From: Chlorophyllum brunneum
Taxonomy: Eukaryota > Basidiomycota > Agaricomycetes > Agaricales > Agaricaceae
NCBI GenBank assembly: GCA_963576785.1
Contig: OY756146.1
Location: forward strand, 1,426,001 to 1,490,000
Direction of reading: 5' to 3'
DNA length: 64,000 nt
Made by a program: the position numbers and the translations under genes. Positions 1 to 11,889 of this stretch are shown piece after piece. Numbering within the stretch: the first letter of the stretch is position 1; the number at the start of each line of letters is the position of its first letter. The notes beneath the pieces were generated by a model. That model saw only the letters and a list, made by a program, of their open reading frames with translations, was not told the DNA's origin and ran no database searches.

Positions 1-1177
1 GTCCACTTCCCAGTCTACGCCGAAAACATTGGATTCGCATCCGGGAAACCTTATGATGTCGTTTCTTCTACAAGCGAGAGCATCAAAATGTTGTCTGGTG
101 TTGCGAAAGAGTCCAAGACATGGTTGATTGGAGGTAGCCACATTACCCAGTTTCTGATATAGGCTTTGCTAACCGTAGCAGGATCCATACCCGAACGCGA
201 TGCCCAGGACGGAAAGCTTTACAATACTTGCACGGTTTATAACCCAAAAGGTGCCTAAACTATGGTTTGAGTTTATGGCGTATTCGAACACCTCACTTTA
301 CCAGGTGAACTCGTGGTGACACATCGCAAGGTGCACCTTTTCGACATCGATATACCTGGAAAGATTACCTTCAAGGTATGACGTTCATATCTCTCTTGAA
401 CTATTGTTCATGATGTCATGCAGGAGAGTGAAACTCTGACTGGTGGAACCACCACAAATTTCTTTGACACAGGTCTGCAATTTGGAGCACACCCTCATTC
501 CATTAAGTTGACCTATCGCAGAATTCGCTCGCATTGGCCTTGGAATTTGTTACGATATTCGATTCCCCGAGCTCGCAATGATCTCCGCACGCCAGGGTCC
601 GCCATTACCAAGATACAATTCAACTCTGACACTGACCAAATATGAAAGATTGTCATGTGCTGGTTTACCCAGGGGCATTTAACTTGACGACGGGGCCATT
701 GCATTGGGAGCTGCTGCAGAGATCAAGGTGAATACGGTGTCACGATATTCTCATGATCAATCTGACACTCTCATAAGGGCTGTGGATAACCAAGTGTTTG
801 TTGGGATGTGTAGCCCTGCCAGGGATATGACGGCAGGATATCATGCGGTGCGTTTATGTCACGGAATTCCTACTGTGGTATCACTGAATCTAGACCCAGT
901 GGGGACATTCGATGGTAGTTGACCCAATGTATTCAATCTGATTCTCTATCTCTCTACCAATACTGACAGTCGACATGCAGGGGCAAGGTGATTTCAGAGG
1001 CTGGAGAAAGCGAGCAGATTATCTACGCCGAGATCGGTACGTAGCAGTAGCACGTAATAAGATCTCCTGCTGACATTTACCGCAGATCCCGAGGTTTTGC
1101 AAGGCGCACGCAGCGGAATCCCTGTGACGACCCAACGCCGGTTCGACGTGTACAAGAACGTCGCTGAAGGAGCTTAG
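1..1177 (+). CDS. nit2: omega-amidase / nitrilase-family hydrolase Nit2 (5' end outside window)
   Basis: C-N hydrolase of the nitrilase superfamily. The family hydrolyses alpha-ketoglutaramate and alpha-ketosuccinamate. The gene enters from the left edge and its start is missing. Reading across about eight introns gives a continuous protein. It shows the catalytic lysine segment [15 protein letters not shown] (around 320-370), the catalytic cysteine segment [13 protein letters not shown] (around 548-586), then [20 protein letters not shown] and a [13 protein letters not shown] segment that appears only after splicing. It ends ...[13 protein letters not shown] at the TAG at 1175-1177. The stop codons seen when reading straight through (for example TGA at 643) all lie inside predicted introns, so I see no sign of decay. 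Lys, Cys and the C-terminal IPVTTQRR segment fit the Nit2 branch better than Nit1 or plant nitrilases. Confidence 0.88.
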
Positions 1178-2851
1178 CTGATCAGTTTACTGCACCCAAA
1201 TCAAATCTAGACGATGTATGTGTAAACGCCACGTGAAGCACCAATAATAGGGCCTCTTTAACTCAATCAAATAGTGTTAGGCCTTGTCTACATTAAGCAT
1301 GCCTGTGAATATGAGGCTGCAAGTTGAGCTCCCCTAGTGGACTAATTACTTCAGTTTTTTTCACTGTCGACCAGATTGAGTGAGCAACGATTATCTCCGC
1401 GCCCACTCAGAATGACTAGAGGCCCACGAAATCAATACAGCACCCAGGGGGATAGCATAGTCCTCATGCGAATCCTCGGGTAAGGGAAGTAAACGTTAAT
1501 AAACACTTCAAACCAACCGATTCAACATTTGGTACCAGTGCTACTCCGTCTCCGCTGTAGCATGTCCGGGAAACTGGAGCACAGCAAGGAGACCGTCCCA
1601 GACAGGTCTTCTCCTTCTATCATGCCAAAGAAAGCAGCCTGGTAAACAAATCGTGGGGGATCATTGCTCCCAACCGAACATATACTATCGAAGGCTACTC
1701 CGAAAGGGAGCATTATACAAGAGTCACTTGAGAGTTGCAGGGATATATGCCACAAACCAGCACCAAACGACAAGCTTCTCTTTTAATACTCGCTTAAGTG
1801 CAACCCCGAAAACAACTAGATTGGGATAGGCAAAGAAAAATTCTGCGTGAACATTATGTTACTAAGAAGAACCAAGGAACTCCCAGGATTTGCGAGGATT
1901 GTCTTCTCCTAATCTCGGCAATAGACCATCTCGTGTCTTCGAGAGGATCGGGAGGCCACCAAAATCACTATTCATGGAACAAACCAGAACGTGAAAGCCA
2001 ATCTTAGCGAGGATTTCGTGCCGGGTATCCGGGCACAGTTCTTCTCAGAGATTGGAGCAACGCTCCACCACCAGGAGAATGCACGGCATCATGGAGGATT
2101 GATAAAAAGTGGCGGCTTTCTTGAATTAAATTATCTTTATATTGAGTGAAATTGAGCTTTCGTCCCGTAATTGGACGTGCTTTGCTTGATTCTTTGTTGT
2201 CATGACGGGAGGTGCAGCCACTATGTCAGTTCGTAGGGTTCGAATTTCATGCTGGAGTTGCCCTGAGTCTACCAAGGGTTGCTGGTTGGCATCCAGGGGT
2301 ATCTTTTAACTTAGTTGCAATCTCAGCAGGCGAGAAATCAGCAATCGGCTACCATGTTCAGGCTGATGGTTGGAACAGAGAAGAAGGGCTGACAACCCCG
2401 GTCAAACGAACCTGAGACCCGGGGGCAATTGAAAAATGAAATCCTAGGCTATCGTCTGAACTCAGGCCAAAGAAGCGAAGAAGGCCTTCGAGATGAAGGA
2501 CGGAGAGATGAAGCTGGGGACTCATTAGGTATGACCGCCACAAGGGTTACAATGCTTCGACCCCCATATCATTAGTCTTCGACCGGGTTCACAGTGTAAC
2601 CTCAGAGAAAATGCGCGGGAAGTCTGAACCTCTAAGGAACGGAATCAAGTTGAGGTTTGGGTCTGTGCTACGGATACAAATGTGAAAGTGCTGGTGACAT
2701 AACAACAGTGTTGAGAGAAGAAAGTACGCAGAGGTCCTTAGCACGGTAAGGGAAAAGGGAAAGGGCAGCAGCAGCATAAGTGAAAATTATCCTAATCATG
2801 AGAAGTGTGTGAGTCTACCCCTCAGATTCCCCTGACGACCCCGAAACCGTA
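1178..2851. other. intergenic stretch, no gene recognised
   Basis: About 1.7 kb between the Nit2 stop and the RAD52 stop, which converge on it. Only short open frames occur, none with a recognisable domain, splice-linked continuation or codon bias. It presumably holds the two 3' UTRs. I see no repeat, RNA gene or transposon end. Confidence 0.6.
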
Positions 2852-4965
2852 TCAGCGCTTGATTCGCTTAATGTCTCCACCTTCCCCGACCTCGAGTGGT
2901 ACAAAAGGCACTCTCCGCTGAGGCGCAGCTTGTTGTAGCCTCATACCAGGTCCCAAACAACGATAAGCGCCACCACCACTACCACTCATACCCGAACCTC
3001 CATTGCCCGAGCCCGTCATGATATCCGCAGATCTCTTGATCCCGGCACTTCCCCCTCCTTGTTGGACCTGCTGTACATTAGCCTTATGGGACTGGGGTGG
3101 GTTCTGAAGAGTAAAATAAGCGGGATCAGGTTTCACATAAATCGATTGATGGAAAGGACTATATACATACCATTCCAGGTGGAAAGTAGAATCCTCCCAT
3201 TGACACCGTCAATGAGCGCCTTCCTCCGGATTCTCCAGAGCTGGAGCTCGAAAGGGGCGGGTTCAGGTTCTCATTCTGGGTATGATTATGATGATTCTGG
3301 ATCGACGTCGACCGACCCGGAGCGAAAGGCCGGTGATTCCGTGATACGTTTGGGTCGTGATTTTGGTGGCTGATGCCGTTAGGTGGTCGGAGAGCGGTCG
3401 GCTTCGAGCCACTGGCGGCTCCATGCGTTGATGAAGAGTCATTCAATGTCTGCTGTTTTGTAGGCGTAGATTGTTGGATAGGTGGTGACGTGTCGAGTGG
3501 ATTAACATTAGCATTCATGATTTCTTGTTGCAATCGTTGTAGTCTGCGAGCTCTGACATTTTGTGGTATGTTGTTTATCGAAACGTTCGAGGCTGATGTG
3601 TCACTGGCTGCCATGCTGATGTCGTCGTCAGGTGGCAAGAAGCTCTCTTCATGGGTGATTGGCTGGCCGATATCCGCTTCGATTTCAATCGGTCGCCCAA
3701 GGTCGCCCTCTTCCATGCCAAGCGCCGCAAGGAAAGCGTCGTCATCACCAAAGTCGAAGTTGTCTTCAGGTTCCCCTTTCGTTAATGCATTCTGTGGGGC
3801 TTTAACGGGAGTAGTTTGCAGTTCCTGCCTGGAAGTTTCGGCGAAGGAGACACGACGGTTTTGTTGTTGTGGCTCCTGCCGCGGCTGGTGCTCTTGGGGA
3901 AATCGTAAGCTCTGGTTTGAAACGTTAGACGCCGATTGCGCGGAGGTATCGGGGCTTGTTGATGGTACGTTATTGTTGGCGAAGTCTATTGGCGGGCGTC
4001 CGTTTGGCAAGGATTCCTTGCCTCTAACAGTGCCCAGCTGTCTAGCCACCGAAGTTGATGCCGACGCCGAGGAGGATGTTGATATATTATGATTAAATGG
4101 AGGTGTATGCCTTGAGGTGCCTAAGTTACTTGTTGGACTGGTTGAGGGTTTGTTTTCTTCTGCGAACTCAGGCCTTCGATGAAGTTCGGTCTTGTCAAAT
4201 TTGGCCTTGTATGTACTTGTCAGATCGGTATCCGAGGTTTCAGGGCGTGGTACGTACTGGAAGAACTTTCATCTTCACGACTTCTTGAGTATATGCTTTA
4301 TCGTAAAGACAATTTCCCATCAGGTTTCCAAAATTCCTCAGTGCGCGTTTCAGGCCGTCCGTAACTGCTTCCTTCTTACACTATAACCATCTAGCATCAA
4401 CAGACAGCAGCCTAAGAGTGTATAAAATACTTGCCTTGTCCAGAGCCTGGCCTTTGCTTGGCGAATTATCCGCCGTGCCATATCCTACATCCTCGTGAAA
4501 CACTCCATCTCTCAATGTCACTCTCACAACAGCTGTAACTCCAACATTATATCGACCGGATTCGCTGCGATCCACGAAATCTGTGGTTACATTGACCAGA
4601 TTAGAACACCAACCATTGAAGCCGAAGACTTCATTTGCTAAATTGATGATCTTCCATCCCTCCGCGTATGTCAATTTTGGTCCTCCTCTTGGTCCCTGGC
4701 GCTGCGAGATAAATTCTGGGCCTAGCTTTTGGTTGAGTTTTACTTGCAACGCTGCAATCTTCATAGCCGTTGCCTCTGACATATTCTCGTTTGCAAAGGG
4801 TGTGGGTGTGAATGGAAACTGCGATGGAGAAAAGGAGAACGAATGCGTTGGTGTTCCGTGCATTGCTGGGTCGAAGGACATAGCCCCAGAGGTGACTAGG
4901 GACGGATTCATTGCGTGGCCTGTGTGGTAAGACTTCAATAGGTGGCCGCTAAATGCCCCAGCCAT
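2852..4965 (-). CDS. rad52: DNA repair and recombination protein Rad52
   Basis: Recombination mediator: anneals single strands and helps load Rad51 on RPA-coated DNA in the nucleus. The start at 4965 ([16 protein letters not shown]) is followed by the Rad52/22 fold: [62 protein letters not shown]. After an intron come [19 protein letters not shown] and, after a second intron, [18 protein letters not shown], so the conserved DNA-binding core is complete. The C-terminal half is low-complexity (Ser/Asn/Pro/Gln-rich) with an acidic patch [17 protein letters not shown] and ends in basic KRIKR, where fungal Rad52 binds Rad51 and RPA. The first intron (4381-4434) appears to use a GC donor (AAG|GCAAGT). 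Only that donor keeps the frame into [10 protein letters not shown] 239-residue open frame on the other strand is a shadow. Confidence 0.93.
4381..4434 (-). other. predicted GC-AG intron in rad52
   Basis: On the minus strand the exon ends ...GACAAG and the intron starts GCAAGTATTTT and ends GGTTATAG. Splicing here joins LDK to CKKEAVTDG, the conserved Rad52 continuation. The nearest GT (two codons on) would bring in a stop codon. Confidence 0.75.
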
Positions 4966-5967
4966 GCAAGAGAGAGAATACTTTGAAGAATATCCAAGTC
5001 AATTCAGGAGATCCTGTATCCAAGATCCAAGCGTGCAACTAGTGATGGGGAAGAGAACAAATCGCGGATTGCACGTGGCAGTCACGCGAGCCGGAAGAAT
5101 ACTCACGTGATCGGATTCTGCTTTGCTGACTACTAAATGCTTATGCGTCGCAGAATGATCACTCTCTTTCACGGGCCCGCAAGTACATCACCATCGAATT
5201 AGGGCTGCTTAGTTCATGGACAGAAGCAAATGAAACTGGTCAGCTTTCACAAAACTGCTCGCAGTCTCATTCCTTCAGTGAATTATTTTTGGGCTTCATT
5301 CCATTGACTTGGATTTGGGTTCACGCTTGCTAATGTTCTGAAACGTAACCCCGAATGACGATGGAACCCCCTCCAGGGTGAGGGGATTCAGGCTCGCCGC
5401 GTTTGGATTACAGGCAGACATCTCATCACTTCCAGATCCTAGTTCCTGAGCAGCTCTGTGTCCGTGCCGCCGGGTGTCCCTATCAGTCACCGGTAGCGAT
5501 GTTATGGATTCTGCTATCCTATGCCAGAGAATACTCCTTCTAGGGCGAACTCGTACCTCTAAATTTATTATTAGAAGCCCAAGACTTATGGAAGATATGG
5601 GATTGGTTCCCAAACGAACCATGACGTTGTTCAGCCAAATCTCACAACTCACGCTCGATGTGTGAGTATTCTATTTCCATCGTCTTACTATATGGTCCTA
5701 ACAATTCTCATGGTTCAATCAAAATGTAGGAACCCCAACATGGCTCAGCGTACCCACCAGCAAATAGGCTTCTCAGCAAACAGTAATGATCACTTCAGTG
5801 ACTGCTGACCTTCCCGACCCAAATATTTTTCCTTCTACATACTGCCCACTTGACCTGATGGAAAAACCTCACCGGGTCTCTCATATAGAGCGGGCCTTCC
5901 CTTGATTCCTGCCACCGACAAACTCCTGACCGTCCTCCAGGACGCTGTTCGTATCCACCTAAACCAA
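4966..5967. other. intergenic stretch between divergent rad52 and S9 peptidase
   Basis: About 1 kb that must contain both promoters. A minus-strand open frame at 5296-5652 (118 residues) has one hydrophobic stretch and a polar tail. I could not link it to upstream exons or a family, so it is not called. No tRNA, repeat or mobile element is visible. Confidence 0.5.
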
Positions 5968-8457
5968 ATGGGATCCACAAGTTCCATCAACGGAACCTCG
6001 ACCCACGAGCTTCAGACGCAATCCCAGGTTCCAAATCGACGTCTTAATCCAGGGCATACGCCTATCCAAATTTCTTCTCAGCCCAAAGTTCGCGACGTCA
6101 GGATTAGTTCAGATGGCAAACTAGTCTTGTACCAAGTCACACAATTTTACCGACCTACCGAACGCACACTCTCCGAACTCTGGCTCGCAGAGTTCAACAA
6201 ACCTCACAGCGCGATCCAACTTACCAGTGGAGAATTCAACGATCGGGCAGGTGTTTTTCACCCTGACGGAACACAAGTTTTGTTTTTATCGGACAGGGAG
6301 GCTCCGGGAAAAGGAAACTACATTTATACCATATCGCTTGGTCAGGCTCCACCTGTTGATTATCGGGGCTATCACCGCGATGGCAGTAGTACCATTGATG
6401 ATGCTACGCAAACGAAACCCGAGCCTCGTATTCTGACATCCAAGTTCAGCAAGAAGGGGGTACAGGGTTTCGAGATTTCGCCTGATGGGGAGTGGGTTGC
6501 ATTCGCAAACGCAGACGAGAATAAACCAGACGATCTGCAAAAGGTACAAGAGAAGAACGACGCCAGGGTGATTGGGTCAAAAGATGGGTTGTCTAGGCTT
6601 CGAGTGTATAATTTCGCGGCTGACGAAATCCGTACCCTGGGGAATGTTCCGAGCGAGAAACAATTGGAGGGATTCACTTGGAGCCCAGATAGCCAGGAGA
6701 TTCTGTATCGTTTGCGAGAGAACAGAGGGACGGAGTGGACCGAGTTTGGCGTGTTACTGCAATCCATTTCCGTCACCGAGGAAGATTCACAGCCGAGATC
6801 CTTGGGGACCTATCCACGATCACCCTCGGGATCTAACATCTGGCTATCATCAGAACATATCGCGAGTCTGCAAAACTTTGAACCAGAAAACTCACTCGAT
6901 GCTCGTACTCTACACGTGCATCACCTCGCCACATCGCAACTATACCATGAGCGTATATACGGAGTTAACGAGGACGTTGTTCGGATTCTCCGTGCACAAA
7001 TTCCTCATCCCGGTCGTGTGAGTTGTGGAGCAGAGAAAGACTTCCTTGCAGTGGAGGTCAGCCATGATACAGACTCGCGCATCGACATCACCGCCTTCAC
7101 GCCGGATGCTCTACACCACGTCCGCAAGTTCACACTTTTCCACACTTCCTCGGACGCAATTTGGTTCAACTCATGGGATGTCAAACGCGTCGTAGACTCA
7201 TCAAACCACAATACCATAACCTACGTCTTTGCTGCCGTCCTAAGTTCGGGGCCACGACATGAACCGCCCAACGTCTGGTCTGGCAGCATCGAGGTCCATG
7301 TGGGCAAGGACGCTATAGAAGAAGGAGATAACATACGTATTATTTCTAGGTCAAACGACAATCTGACACTGCTCTCGAATCACTTGGAGTGGCTTGTGGA
7401 TGCACCAGCGTTGAAGACACAGGTCATCAAGTGGAAAACTAAAGACGGCGTCGAGTTGAGCGGACTGGTCAGGTTCCCTCCAGACCACAACCCAGAATTC
7501 GATGGCCGACTACCCACGATCCTTTTCCTTCACGGAGGTCCCTATCGACGAGACATCCCAGGTAAACCACATTTCCCCGCCCGCTCAACTTTTTTTAAAA
7601 AAAAAAAAACTACAGACTACATGCCATACTTCTGCAACTGGCGAGAACTTTGTGCTTCAGCAGGCTATCTCACACTTTCACCCAACTATCGTGGGAGTCA
7701 AGGTCGTGGACATTCATTTGCCAGAACCGCAAATGCAGGTATTGGAGTTTATGATTGGCCTGATTGTGAGAGTATGGTTGATGAAGCTGTTGCACGAGGT
7801 TGGGCAGATCCGGAGAGGTTGGGAGTTGCTGGGTGGAGCCACGGTGCGTTACATACCCTCGCATTGTATGCATCAAGCTGACGGTTCATTTATAGGTGGG
7901 TCATTAACCGCATGGGGTGTCACTCAGACCAAAACACGGTACAAAGCCGCAGTAGTAGGAGCCGGCGCTACAAATTGGGAGAGTATGGTCATGGAATCAG
8001 GATCCCCAGAACTCGAGGTACGACCTCTTTCTATCCAAAGTATATACTGTTTACACTTATCCACTACTACTAGGCTGCAATAGGAGGCTCACCACCATGG
8101 GCTCATCCTTGCAATTCGGCTTCGACCACATTCAGCTCCGAACGGAAGACAAGTCCAATTCACAATGTCACAGGTATCACAACCGCGATTCTGATCTTAC
8201 ATGGCGAACGTGATGAACGGGTACCAATTGGCCAAGCATATGGGTTTTACCGTGGTTTGAAGCGGTGTGCTGCGCCAGGGGGACAAGATGGTGCACAATT
8301 GGTCGTTTACCCGCGTGAACCTCATGGGTGAGAGAATGTGTGTCGACTGTAACAGGCAGGATGCTAACAGCAAACATGGCGAATCAGGTTCGTGGAGAGA
8401 AGACACGCGCAGGATGTGATGGAAAGAGTTTTAATCCATTTCAACACACATATATGA
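5968..8457 (+). CDS. S9 family serine peptidase (prolyl oligopeptidase / acylaminoacyl-peptidase type)
   Basis: Two-domain peptidase of the alpha/beta-hydrolase clan, expected to cleave short peptides or N-acylated residues. I start it at the ATG at 5968 (MGSTSSINGTSTHE); the frame opens upstream but without an ATG. The N-terminal 450 or so residues form a beta-propeller with repeated S.DGK / SPDGEWVAF-type blades. The catalytic domain follows: LFLHGGPYRRDIP, then after an intron DYMPYFCNWRELCASAGY and NYRGSQGRGHSF; the nucleophile elbow GWSHGG is split by an intron at about 7841-7895. The acid loop is HGERDERVP, and the catalytic His lies in REPHGF, split by the last intron. It ends VLIHFNTHI at 8455-8457. 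Ser, Asp and His are all present, so the enzyme should be active. One intron (7562-7615) carries a long T-then-A tract. Confidence 0.88.
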
Positions 8458-8739
8458 TACATAGTACAAACATACAGCACTGGTGACAATTAGATCCGGA
8501 TCAATGGGCGGGAAAACCCAAGAAGAGCGCGATTAAGAAATTGAGCCAAATATCCAAACATTAATCCGCAAGTTAGATGGGGAGAGTTAGTTGAATTAGA
8601 CCACTGGCCAGGGCGAATTAGGGCGAAGCGTTACGCGGAGGAAAAATAAGGGCAGGTATATGTGCAGCGGGGGTAACAGACACAGTCAGAAGGGGTTGCA
8701 AGAAAGGTATCATCGTATCAATGATCAGAGCGAAAGGGC

Positions 8740-10479
8740 TCACGAGAGCGTGTCATCCAACATGCGGGACAAGTCTTCTCTTGCGCCGACCAGGACCTCC
8801 TAATCAAACAGTTGGTGCACCGCACACGTATAATAGTAAAAGAAACTTACAGTGACAAGCGCTTGCCTCGCTTCATCCTTAATCTCCTTCCACCTGCCTT
8901 CATAGGTTCTCAACAACTCATCATATTCATCTCTCTGCCTCCTGTCACCCCTCATTGCAGTCCGAATGACAGCCCTCAACACACAAATACCAGCAACCCA
9001 CTCGACTTCGTCACTTTCCCATACGGCGTCCCTAGCCATCATTTCGGAAAAAGCCCTCCCCATAGCATAGGTATATCCGCTATTATCCGTATCCCCAACG
9101 CGACCTAAACCCAATAGCCCAAGCTCCAGCGCAGCGGCATGTAGGCGGGCCCATTGTATATGATCTTTTTTCCTTTGCCGGTCCGCAGCAATTCGCTGCA
9201 TTTCGTCACTAAGAGACGGAGTCAAGCCAGGTGTCGAGGTTGGTACGACTGGTACGACTCTCGGGGTTGTGGTAGGGCCGGCACCAGCACTCCCACCAGT
9301 CCTCGAAGATGACGAGGAGGACGAATGGGACAAGGGTGGTGCATGTGGTATCCAAGTCGAGTATTTTCTGATGAGCATTTGGAGGGCTCTAGCACCAGCC
9401 ATAGGGCCACTCACGCCCGCATGCATTACCCCGGTTGGGAAGTAACCCGAGGCATCAAAGTATCTTCGGAGATACATGTGGGGGTCGCGATTAAATGAGC
9501 CAGCGGAAGATTCTGCTGAAACGGCTTCAAATAGAGCTTCAACTACAGGCGTGAGGGGTGTAGGGGAAAGACCCGGATTGCTCATGATGAATGTCTGAAT
9601 CATGGACGAGAGTGTAGAGGCGTCTAGACCTTGAAGAAAGGCATCGCGGAGGGTGACCTGGGTGACAGCCTGGGCAACTTGGCCTATTGGGAGAGTGAGA
9701 GCCGCAACGGCGGTAGCATGGGTGTGACTATGGTGGTGGGGCGAGGGTGCGGGTTGTGGCAGTGGGGGAGGTGGCTGTATCGAAGTAGGCGGTGTTGGCT
9801 GTAAGGGGGGAGGGGCGGTGGGTGGGGGCTGGAGGTTGCTGTACTGGATGGGCTGGATGGTTGGCTGGGGGGCATTGACGGGGCTGGTGCTGCTCTCAGC
9901 GTGCGAGTAGGGGACGATGGCGGGGGATGGGACATTGGCGGTCCATTGTTGTAGTTCGTTTGGGGTGGAGGACGCTGCGGCCTGGGCTGCCGCTGCAGCT
10001 GCGGCTAACACGTGGGTGAGCACTCTGGCTGGACAACAGGGCGGGAAAAGCACCTTTTTCGGCTGCCTTTTTCGCGGAACGAGGCCTGCCCTCGAGTTTG
10101 CGCCTGGTACGGCCGACGGTGTTTTTGAACCAGTTGTATATTTGCTGTTGGCGCCCGGGTGAGAAGAGCACAGATGGGGTGGGGCAGACTTGCCTCGCGA
10201 AAGCGCGACTCGGACTCCTCTACGCCAATAAACTCGTCGGGGAGGCCAAAGCGGGTGATGAAATCCGAGGCACGCTCGAGGGCGAATTTCTTAGCATCGC
10301 CGCGGATGGAGCCCTGGGAGCGGCGCTCGAACTCGGGGAGGTTGCTGTGGAGGGTGAGCGGGGTCAGTGCGGGGAGGGAGCACGGACCTCTTGAGGAAGG
10401 CGAGCTGCTGGTCGGTGTAGGCTTTCGGCAGCCGTGGCTTGTGTACCCTGGGATCGCCCGCCATGGAGCGCTGGGCCAT
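8740..10479 (-). CDS. Pro/Ala-rich nuclear-type protein with a homeodomain-like WFKN helix
   Basis: Starts MAQRSMAGDPRVHKPRLPK at 10479 and continues over an intron into NLPEFERRSQGSIRG. After a GC-AG intron (10145-10193) it reads QIYNWFKNTVGRTRRKLEG, which resembles the third helix of a homeodomain (WFxNxR). A basic KKAAEK stretch, a short alanine run and a long Pro/Gln/His-rich linker follow, then a helical C-terminal half (DAFLQGLDASTLSSMIQTF; YAMGRAFSEMMARDAVWES). The last intron leads to EVLVGAREDLSRMLDDTLS and a stop at 8740-8742. No catalytic motif is visible. I recall similar uncharacterised Agaricomycete proteins carrying an IYNWFKN-type motif. A role in chromatin or DNA binding is inference from the one helix. 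An annotation starting further upstream would merge the first intron into the exon. Confidence 0.7.
9805..9828 (+). other. G-quadruplex-type G-run cluster
   Basis: Four runs of three or more G with short loops lie on the plus strand. This is the template strand of the Pro-rich segment of the minus-strand gene spanning it. The skew follows from proline codons (CCN), so it may have no role of its own. Confidence 0.5.
10145..10193 (-). other. predicted GC-AG intron in the WFKN-helix gene
   Basis: The minus-strand exon ends CTTTCGCGAG, the intron begins GCAAGTCTG and ends GCCAACAG, 49 nt. Joining gives FREQIYNWFKN, in phase on both sides. No GT donor nearby keeps the frame. Confidence 0.65.
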
Positions 10480-10615
10480 CTCGCACAGAGCCCAGGATCA
10501 CTCAAGGATCACACCCACAATCCCCTCGGCACCACCCGGGTTCCCTCTTCCCACGTGTCACCTCGTCTATTCTCCTCCTATTAACATATCTGGTACACTA
10601 TCACGCCAAGCCCAT

Positions 10616-11889
10616 TCAGTTCCTGGGTTTCCGGCTAACCACGAGATACATCGGAGTGAACAGCTGCACAACACATCAGCCACGGATTCAAATCACACAC
10701 TGCACAATCCCACACACCTTGGTCTGCCCCCCCTTCACCAGGGCATCCGCCGCAACCTTCAGCGACTCACTCACGTCGTACGTCCCCTTTGGCAACACCC
10801 CCGCCCACTCCATAAGCCTGATCGCGTTGTGGCTAACCAACTTGCCACTCCAGCTCATCCGCCATACAGTAATGTAATCCCAGAACGTCTGCGCCTTCCA
10901 TATATCACCCTCCAATGGGTAATACCACGGAATCGGGTCAGGACGATCGGCCAGATCTTCCTCGTGCTCAATTTCAAATCCAACAGTTTTCAATGCCTCG
11001 CGCGAAAGACGCAGAGGACGCATCTCAGGGATACCGTTCCCCAACTCGATCTGATGAGCGAGAGCCTTGTGCTCAGGGTTTGACGGATCCCATTCATCCG
11101 TCATACACCACTCGTACACACCAAACTGTTTGTTGTGACGTCAGGGTTGGAATTTGCAATACGCACACCACAAGACTTACGACGCCTCCGGGCTTGAGAA
11201 CCTTGAAGATTTCACCATAGACGCCCTCCCAAGTGGGGGCATGAACAGTAGCCTCAATAGCATAGACTAAAAAGTAACGGCATGGTTGATACCATATCCT
11301 TGGACCCACAAACAAGACAACTCACCCGCATCAAAGGAGTTCTCGCCAAACTGTTCAGAAAGCTTCATAAAATCACCCTTTACAAATTGCACCTGATTCT
11401 CCAAGCCAAGCCTTTGGGTATACTTCCTCGCACGGCCAACTTGGAACTCATTGTTGTTCAAACCAACAATGTTCACGTCCGAGAACATAGCAATTTCCCT
11501 CGCGGGGCCACCAACACCACAGCCAACATCAAGGACCCTCATGCCAGGGCGCAAGTTCATCTGCGCCGCGAGATAATGCTCGTGACGAGCAAGAGAAGCT
11601 AGGAAAGCCTCGCCCTTGTAGAAACGGGAAAAGTGGAAAGACTGGCTCCAACCGTATTCGTAGAGCTCAGTTGCGCCATCATAATACCCTTGAAATCAAA
11701 CCATCAGTTTTTTTTAGCTCCATAGAATAATATCAGAACAAAGCACTAACCGTTGACGACTTCAGTATAGTTGTCCAACCTCTTCTCGTTGTCCTGGTTC
11801 CGCTCGGCATTAGGATCCTCCTTCCAAAACTTGGTATAATTTTCGATACGGTTGTCGACACGACCATCAGAACGAGTAGCAGTAGCCAT
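10616..11889 (-). CDS. erg6: sterol 24-C-methyltransferase Erg6
   Basis: S-adenosylmethionine-dependent methylation of zymosterol-type sterols at C-24 in ergosterol synthesis, at the endoplasmic reticulum or lipid droplets. The start at 11889 reads [20 protein letters not shown]. After the first intron come [19 protein letters not shown] and [19 protein letters not shown]. The SAM-binding motif is [16 protein letters not shown], followed by [15 protein letters not shown] and [10 protein letters not shown]. The next exons give [10 protein letters not shown]...[11 protein letters not shown] and [20 protein letters not shown]. The sterol-methyltransferase C-terminal domain runs [20 protein letters not shown] to [10 protein letters not shown], and a last short exon encodes [15 protein letters not shown]. 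All signature regions are intact and length matches fungal Erg6. The stop lies about 135 bp from the start of the next minus-strand gene. Confidence 0.95.

Noticed and set aside
596..647. Stop codon inside the Nit2 reading frame as evidence of a pseudogene
   Set aside because: The stop lies in a predicted intron (CAGG|GTCCGC...GAAAG); splicing restores [12 protein letters not shown].
1798..2007. Short frame with DWDRQRKILREHY, considered as a Clr5-like domain
   Set aside because: Only a loose likeness over about 15 residues and no ATG start or continuation.
3373..4092. 239-residue open frame on the plus strand
   Set aside because: Lies antisense to the Ser/Pro/Gln-rich half of rad52 and has no family likeness; a shadow of biased codons.
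5296..5652. 118-residue minus-strand frame between rad52 and the S9 peptidase
   Set aside because: One weak hydrophobic stretch, no recognisable family, no convincing upstream exon. Considered as the tail of a membrane protein like the 37-41 kb pair but could not be shown.
7562..7615. T-run/A-run tract as a terminator or mobile-element tail
   Set aside because: It lies inside an in-phase intron of the S9 peptidase gene, with no target-site duplication.
10434..11083. 214-residue plus-strand frame
   Set aside because: Antisense to erg6 3' exons and the spacer; low-complexity and unsupported.
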